A stretch of DNA of 64,000 bases. It comes from Dietzia sp. B32 (GTDB lineage Bacteria > Actinomycetota > Actinomycetes > Mycobacteriales > Mycobacteriaceae). The position numbers and the translations under genes were made by a program. Each line of letters starts with the position of its first letter. Position 1 is the stretch's first letter. The notes under the pieces were generated by a model. It ran no database searches. It was given only the letters and a program-made list of their open reading frames with translations, and was not told the origin of the DNA. This document shows, piece by piece, positions 59,915 to 64,000 of the stretch. The stretch is from NCBI RefSeq assembly GCF_024732245.1, contig NZ_CP093845.1, forward strand, positions 682,001 through 746,000. The letters are read 5' to 3'.

Positions 59915-60946
59915 TCAGGCGGTGACGTACCGCTGGACGCCGTCCACCGTGACCTCGTCGACGACGATCTCGCCTCGCGCCACCAGGACATCCAGGTGGG
60001 CGACGGTCTCGCACACCGCGATCATCTGGTTGAAGCCGTCGAGCGAGGTGAACGCCCGCTCGCGGCGCGTCCACGGCAGCCCCGCCGCCACGTCCGCGCC
60101 GGTGGCCCCCTCGCGAGCACGCACCCGGTCGCGCGTCGCGCGCAGCCGGGCGTCGTGATGGTCCAGCAGCTCCCGCACCCGGACGTGCACGCTCCCCCCC
60201 ACCGCCCCGTGGGCGGGCAGCATCTCGGTATCCGGGCGGTGCAACATCGCCTCGAGGGAATCGAGGTAGTCGCCCAACGGGTTGTCCCACCCGCCGAGCT
60301 CGAAGCCGATCGACGGGGAGATCCTCGGCAGGACGTGGTCGCCGGTGAACGTCACACCCAGTCCGGGGTCCTCGAAGACGAGGTGCCCCTTGGTGTGGCC
60401 GGCGGTCTGACGAGCCTGCATCTGTCGGCCGGCCACGGAGACCGGCCCCTGCTCGGTCCACTCGTCGGGCATCTCCCAGTCCGAGGCGATCCACGGCTCG
60501 GCGAGTGAGTCGATCCTCGATGCCTCGGCGATCTCCGCGGCGCCGGCCCGCTCCAGCACGGCGAGCGAGTCTTCCGGTACGGCGCTGCGCAGCTCATGGA
60601 GCGCGCTGAGGCCCGGGCGCTCGCCGCCACCCAGATGGATCCGGCTACCCACCCGGCGGCGGAGCTCGGGACCCATCGTGTAGTGGTCGCGGTGGATGTG
60701 CGTCACGTGGACGTCGGTGATCTCGTCCAGACCCACGTCGATGGAGGCGAGACCGTCGCGCAGGATCTCCAGGTTGCCGGGGACGTTCCAGCCGGCGTCG
60801 ATCAACGAGACCCCGTCGACACCTTCGACCACGTAGACGTTGATGGCGCGCAGCCCGTCCTGCGGCATGGGCAGGGGGATCCGGTGGACCGAGTCGGTCA
60901 CCGGGTGGCAGCCGAGCTCGGTCCAGTCCGCACCCACGCGGGTCAC
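59915..60946 (-). CDS. Metallo-beta-lactamase-fold hydrolase
   Basis: A 343-residue MBL-fold protein. The metal motif HIHRDH is at residues 83-88 (THIHRDHYTMG), with SLIDAGWNVPG before it, TAGHTKGHLVFEDPGLGVTFTGDHVLPRISP (His and Asp metal ligands) and a C-terminal helical extension ending in a DNA-binding-like FTSLDGFNQMIAVCETVAHLDVLVARGEI. The length and C-terminal domain match the group of glyoxalase II-like thioester hydrolases. The GTG at 60946 overlaps the EthD-like stop (GTGA). Hydrolysis of a CoA-thioester or ring lactone is a reasonable guess. Confidence 0.87.
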   Translation of the reverse strand: MTRVGADWTELGCHPVTDSVHRIPLPMPQDGLRAINVYVVEGVDGVSLIDAGWNVPGNLEILRDGLASIDVGLDEITDVHVTHIHRDHYTMGPELRRRVGSRIHLGGGERPGLSALHELRSAVPEDSLAVLERAGAAEIAEASRIDSLAEPWIASDWEMPDEWTEQGPVSVAGRQMQARQTAGHTKGHLVFEDPGLGVTFTGDHVLPRISPSIGFELGGWDNPLGDYLDSLEAMLHRPDTEMLPAHGAVGGSVHVRVRELLDHHDARLRATRDRVRAREGATGADVAAGLPWTRRERAFTSLDGFNQMIAVCETVAHLDVLVARGEIVVDEVTVDGVQRYVTA

Positions 60947-61269
60947 GACCCGTCGACCATGACCTGCTCTTCGCCCATCACCATGATGGCGCGACCCCCC
61001 ATGGAACCCACGTGCTCGGCGGCCTTGGCCCACTCCGGGCTCTCGAGCATCGCGTCGTAGGCCTCCTTCGAGTCGAAGCTGAGCACCGACACACCGTCCC
61101 AGCCGAGCGAGTGCTTGTTCCCTCCGGTCTCCTTGACGGCCGTGTGCGACCACCGGCGCAGGCCCGGGAGCGGGTAGGTCACATCAGCGTGCTCGCCACG
61201 CCACCAGTCGATGAACTGCTCGTGCGTCCACTCCGAGGGCTTGGATGCCATGACGATGAGGTTGTACAT
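60943..61269 (-). CDS. EthD-domain protein
   Basis: A 108-residue dimeric alpha/beta-barrel (ferredoxin-like) protein of the EthD family: MYNLIVMASKPSEWTHEQFIDWWRGEHADVTYPLPGLRRW (core FIDWWRGEHAD near residues 20-30) and SVLSFDSKEAYDAMLESPEWAKAAEH. EthD proteins occur in catabolic operons, some acting as isomerase or lactone decarboxylase, others with unclear role. The ATG at 61269 has GGAGG 6 bases upstream; an ATG four codons earlier is less well placed. Operator site C lies in its promoter. Coupled to the MBL-fold gene by GTGA overlap. Confidence 0.87.
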   Translation of the reverse strand: MYNLIVMASKPSEWTHEQFIDWWRGEHADVTYPLPGLRRWSHTAVKETGGNKHSLGWDGVSVLSFDSKEAYDAMLESPEWAKAAEHVGSMGGRAIMVMGEEQVMVDGS

Positions 61270-61283
61270 GTGGTCCTCCATAC

Positions 61284-61298
61284 TTGAATTCACTTCAT
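61284..61298. promoter_or_regulatory. Operator site C (NTGAR-N5-YTCAN), upstream of EthD
   Basis: TTGAATTCACTTCAT, with TGAA/TTCA half-sites 5 bases apart, 15 bases upstream of the EthD-like start on the minus strand. Confidence 0.6.
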
Positions 61299-61348
61299 GT
61301 TCAGCGGCCACGGTAGCACCGCGCCGTTTCCCCTGCCGGGCTACCGGG

Positions 61349-61969
61349 TCAGTGCACCAGCCGGATGCACGCGCCGGTCACGGACTCCGCGATCTCCGAG
61401 AGGGTCCGGTCCCTGCCCGGCCGGTACCAGTTCCACACCGAGTTGATCAGACCCAGGACGTACCGTCCCAGCTCGACCTCATCCCGCTCCGGGAAGTCAC
61501 CGGACGCCATCCCCTGCGCGAGCAGCCCGCTCCAGTCCCGCTCGACGACGCGCACCATCTCGCGCGCGCGCACCCGCTCCTCCTCCTCCCGCTCCGACGA
61601 GCGCGGCGAGGCGAGCATGTCGATGTGGTGCAGCAGGATCCGAGCCTGGAGCGCCTCGCTCTCGGTGATGTCGTACGCGCTCGCGATAGCGGCCCGGAGA
61701 GCGGATTCCGCGTCGGGTGCATCCTGCACCGCCACGGCGAACCGCTCGTGATACCGGGTCAGCTCGGTGCTCATGATGGTGAGCAGGCAGTGCGCCTTGG
61801 ACTCGAAGTAGTGGTAGAGCGCGGTCTGGCCGATACCCACCTCGCTGGCCACCGTGGCCCACTTGGTGTGTTCATACCCGACGCTGCCGAAATTGGCCAC
61901 GGCGGCGTCGAGGATCACCTTCCTCTTGGAACGTGGCCCGTCGGTCTTGGACTTGGTGGTGGTCGCCAT
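61349..61969 (-). CDS. TetR-family transcriptional regulator of the MaoC/SDR/EthD regulon
   Basis: A 206-residue regulator. DNA-binding domain: VILDAAVANFGSVGYEHTKWATVASEVGIGQTALYHYFESKAHCLLTIM (recognition helix GQTALYHYF). The remaining helices, with a hydrophobic HHIDMLASP segment, form the ligand/dimer domain. The N-terminus MATTTKSKTDGPRSKRK is basic. Operator site D lies 48 bases upstream of its start, which suggests autoregulation, and matching sites A-C lie in front of MaoC, SDR and EthD. Ligand is probably an acyl-CoA made by the adjacent ligase. Confidence 0.9.
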   Translation of the reverse strand: MATTTKSKTDGPRSKRKVILDAAVANFGSVGYEHTKWATVASEVGIGQTALYHYFESKAHCLLTIMSTELTRYHERFAVAVQDAPDAESALRAAIASAYDITESEALQARILLHHIDMLASPRSSEREEEERVRAREMVRVVERDWSGLLAQGMASGDFPERDEVELGRYVLGLINSVWNWYRPGRDRTLSEIAESVTGACIRLVH

Positions 61970-62016
61970 CGTGCATTCCCCCCGTGCTCGGTGTAGTCGT
62001 TCCAGGTTAAGCGAAA

Positions 62017-62031
62017 GTGAGTTCAGCTCAC
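62017..62031. promoter_or_regulatory. Operator site D (NTGAR-N5-YTCAN), upstream of TetR
   Basis: GTGAGTTCAGCTCAC, inverted GTGAG/CTCAC with a 5-base centre, between the ligase stop and the TetR start on the minus strand. Confidence 0.6.
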
Positions 62032-62071
62032 ACGGTCTTCGACCAACAGATCCGGCGGCGGATCGCCGCCC

Positions 62072-63568
62072 CTACTCGTCGGTGACGAGCTCGGCCGCCA
62101 GCGAGGCCGCACCGCGGCGGTCGAGCTTGCCCACCCGGGACTGCGGGAGCGCGCTGACCGTCCGGACGTATTCCGGCCACTTGAACTTGGGGAAGTCCGC
62201 CGCCTCGAGGTGCTGACGGATCTCGTCCAGGCTCAGCGCCTCGCGTTCGGAGACGACGAGGGCCGCCGCCCGCTCCCCGAGCACGGGGTCGGGCACCGGG
62301 ACCACACACACCTGGTGGATGCCGGGGATCGCCGCGAGGGCGTCCTCCACCTCGTTGATGTCGATGTTGCGCCCGCCGCGGATGATGAGGTCCTTCTCCC
62401 GGCCGCGGATGCTCACGCTTCCGTCGTCGTGGATGAGGGCGCGATCGCCCGTCGCCAGGAACCCCTCGGCGTTGACGTCGGGCGCCACCGGCACTCCCCC
62501 TCGGGCGTATCCCAGGAACAGCGAGGGGCCCTTCACCTGGAGGGATCCGGTCTCCCCGGCGCCCAGCGCGGCCCCGTCCTCGCCCACCACGCGCACCTCG
62601 GTCCCCGGGAACGGGCGACCGTCACGCCCCAGGCGGGTCTCGACGTCGTCGGACGGGGACGGCGTGGTGTGGCCCAGGCACTCGGACATCCCGAACACCC
62701 GCAGCAGGGTCGTGCCCAGCTTGACCTCCGCGCCCCGCAGGGAGTTCTGGTTCATCGGCCCGCCGCCGACCGTCATGGCCTTCATGGCCGACAGCGCCCC
62801 GTCGGCGCCGTCGACGAGCGTGAGTTGCAGCGCCATGGTCGGCACCAGCATCGTCCAGGCCACACGGTGCTCGCGCAGGAGTGCGACCGCCGCCTCGGGG
62901 TTCCACTTCTCGGACGCGATCATGGGCCCGCCGAGCATCGCCGGCAGGTACATCCCGAAGCAGATCGCGGCAGCCGAGGACAGCGGCACCAGGGCGCCCA
63001 CGGCGTCACCGGCTTCCAGCCCGACGGCCTCGATGGTGGACCGCCCGGCGTAGCGCAGGGCGTCCTCGGTCTGGATGACGCACTTGGGCCGTCCGGTCGA
63101 TCCGGAGGTCATGGCCGCGACGGCCCCTCCGTTCCACCGCCCGACCCCACGGGAGACCCCGTCGGCCGGACCGTGGACACCCCACCCGTCCAGGGCCTCG
63201 CCGGCCGCGACGAAGCCCTGCTCCGCCAGGCCCCACACCGCGGCGGCGTGGGAGTCGGCCACCACGATGTCCGGCTGGAGGTCCTCCATGGCGATGTCGA
63301 ACTCGGAGCGCGTCGCGTGACCGCTCATCACGGCGAGCATCCCGCCGGACAGGCCCACCGCGACCGCGGCCGCGACGGTCCGCCACGAGTTGTCGGCGCG
63401 GATGAGGACCGTCGACGGGGCGTCCGCCGCGGTGTCCAGCAGCTGCGCGAGGTCGCGGGCTGCGCGCACGACCGCCTCGGTCGAGTGGGTCCCGTCGCCG
63501 TCCACGACCGCCACGGCGTCGGGGGTGTGGGCGGCGCGTTCGACGACGTCGCGGGCCAACTGCTTCAT
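62072..63568 (-). CDS. Acyl-CoA synthetase/AMP-binding protein
   Basis: A 498-residue ANL-fold ligase. ATP motif AAMTSGSTGRPKCVIQTEDAL (core TSGSTGRPK), then VFGMSECLGHTTPSPSD, FLATGDRALIHDDGSVSIRGREKDLIIRGGRNIDINEVEDAL (hinge) and the C-terminal Lys in ALPQSRVGKLDRRGAA. Compared with the ligase at 55259, it is about 60 residues shorter and its N-terminal domain is more compact, as in coumarate/cyclohexanecarboxylate-type members. It likely provides the acyl-CoA for the MaoC/SDR genes of this unit. The ATG at 63568 is preceded by GAGGAGAACGTCACC. Confidence 0.9.
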   Translation of the reverse strand: MKQLARDVVERAAHTPDAVAVVDGDGTHSTEAVVRAARDLAQLLDTAADAPSTVLIRADNSWRTVAAAVAVGLSGGMLAVMSGHATRSEFDIAMEDLQPDIVVADSHAAAVWGLAEQGFVAAGEALDGWGVHGPADGVSRGVGRWNGGAVAAMTSGSTGRPKCVIQTEDALRYAGRSTIEAVGLEAGDAVGALVPLSSAAAICFGMYLPAMLGGPMIASEKWNPEAAVALLREHRVAWTMLVPTMALQLTLVDGADGALSAMKAMTVGGGPMNQNSLRGAEVKLGTTLLRVFGMSECLGHTTPSPSDDVETRLGRDGRPFPGTEVRVVGEDGAALGAGETGSLQVKGPSLFLGYARGGVPVAPDVNAEGFLATGDRALIHDDGSVSIRGREKDLIIRGGRNIDINEVEDALAAIPGIHQVCVVPVPDPVLGERAAALVVSEREALSLDEIRQHLEAADFPKFKWPEYVRTVSALPQSRVGKLDRRGAASLAAELVTDE

Positions 63569-63694
63569 GGTGACGTTCTCCTCGGGGGTTGTGGGTGGGG
63601 TCCGCGGGCGACGGCGGGCGATGCGGGCGGGGGCGGTGCTGCTGGGGTGCGGTGTGGTTGCGGTCTGGTGTGGTGCGGTGCGCCGGGCGCGCGA

Positions 63695-64000
63695 TCAGGG
63701 GACGACGACGAGGCGACCGGATGCCCGGCCGTGACGCAGATCCTCATACGCCTCGAGGACGTCGTCCAGGCCCCGCACCTCCACCACCGCGCTCAGGCTC
63801 CCGGCGGCGGCCAGATCGAAGACCTCCCGCAGGTGGTGATGGGGGCCCCAGAAGGGCGCGGACACGCGCCACCCGCGGGGCATCGAACCGGTCTTGTCGA
63901 CGGTCAACCGCCCGCCGGCGGATCCCACGACGGCCAGTGCCCCGCCGGTCGCCATGAGCCCGGGGGCCGCGTCGAGGGTGTCGGGGGACCCGACGAAGTC
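63695..64000 (-). CDS. Zinc-type medium-chain dehydrogenase, C-terminal part (cut at window end)
   Basis: The last 101 codons of an MDR-superfamily oxidoreductase whose 5' part is beyond the window. The visible end begins DFVGSPDTLDAAPGLMATGG, then ALAVVGSAGGRL, the late Rossmann strand-loop of alcohol/quinone reductases, and finishes [22 protein letters not shown], the standard C-terminal substrate domain ending. The frame stays open to base 64000, so the ATG at 63955 is internal. It lies upstream of the ligase on the same strand, with 126 bases between, and probably belongs to the same catabolic unit. Confidence 0.85.
   Translation of the reverse strand, partial: DFVGSPDTLDAAPGLMATGGALAVVGSAGGRLTVDKTGSMPRGWRVSAPFWGPHHHLREVFDLAAAGSLSAVVEVRGLDDVLEAYEDLRHGRASGRLVVVP

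Overview
The window is high-GC DNA with dense coding, frequent GTG starts and 1-4 base gene overlaps, and contains no rRNA, tRNA, phage or insertion-sequence gene. The block phoH2 - fum - glpX - DUF4245 - xseB/xseA - lipid-droplet protein - ispH - DUF6542 - ychF follows the order of the mycobacterial Rv1095-Rv1112 region. Together with the monomeric isocitrate dehydrogenase and an LGFP-repeat lipoprotein, this points to a mycolic-acid actinobacterium (Mycobacteriales; Dietzia or a relative is my best guess, by inference).

Region 1 (1-25.5 kb) is mixed housekeeping and accessory DNA: a cut antiporter gene, small oxidoreductases, a nuclease, an RluA pseudouridine synthase, an ArsR/SRPBCC/RibD-like operon, a membrane-domain/lipase fusion, a MarR-controlled efflux pump, a PEP-mutase family enzyme, dodecin, a strongly asymmetric heterodimeric ABC exporter, isocitrate dehydrogenase, a Mug-type DNA glycosylase and a DHA2 efflux pump. 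Region 2 (25.7-37.5 kb) is the conserved core block; glpX and fum are separated by a perfect hairpin.

Region 3 (37.7-64 kb) is almost entirely CoA-thioester catabolism in several transcription units. (a) 37.7-42.5 kb: acyl-CoA dehydrogenase/MaoC/thiolase, divergent from a double-hotdog hydratase and a FadR-type regulator. (b) 42.6-49.3 kb: dehydrogenase/CoA-transferase/SDR, divergent from a Mct-like CoA-transferase (mesaconyl-CoA C1-C4 type), a second dehydrogenase and a zinc alcohol dehydrogenase. With unit (a), this suggests a methyl-branched C5 dicarboxylate route. (c) 49.4-57.7 kb: acyl-CoA ligase, MFS importer, APH-fold kinase, SDR, ACAD10/11-type dehydrogenase and thiolase in one operon facing a TetR gene. 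This set matches the logic of the levulinate/4-hydroxyacid (Lva, ACAD10/11) pathway, in which a 4-hydroxyacyl-CoA is phosphorylated and rearranged before beta-oxidation. (d) 57.7-64 kb: MaoC, SDR, EthD-like and metallo-beta-lactamase-fold genes and a ligase around a second TetR regulator. Four 15-base sites of one pattern lie in front of the MaoC, SDR, EthD and TetR genes, which defines a likely local regulon.

The most interesting items are unit (c), the possible mesaconate module in (a)/(b), the ABC pair with complementary loss of ATPase motifs, the shared operator in (d), and recurring 15-17 base tandem repeats at gene 3' ends.
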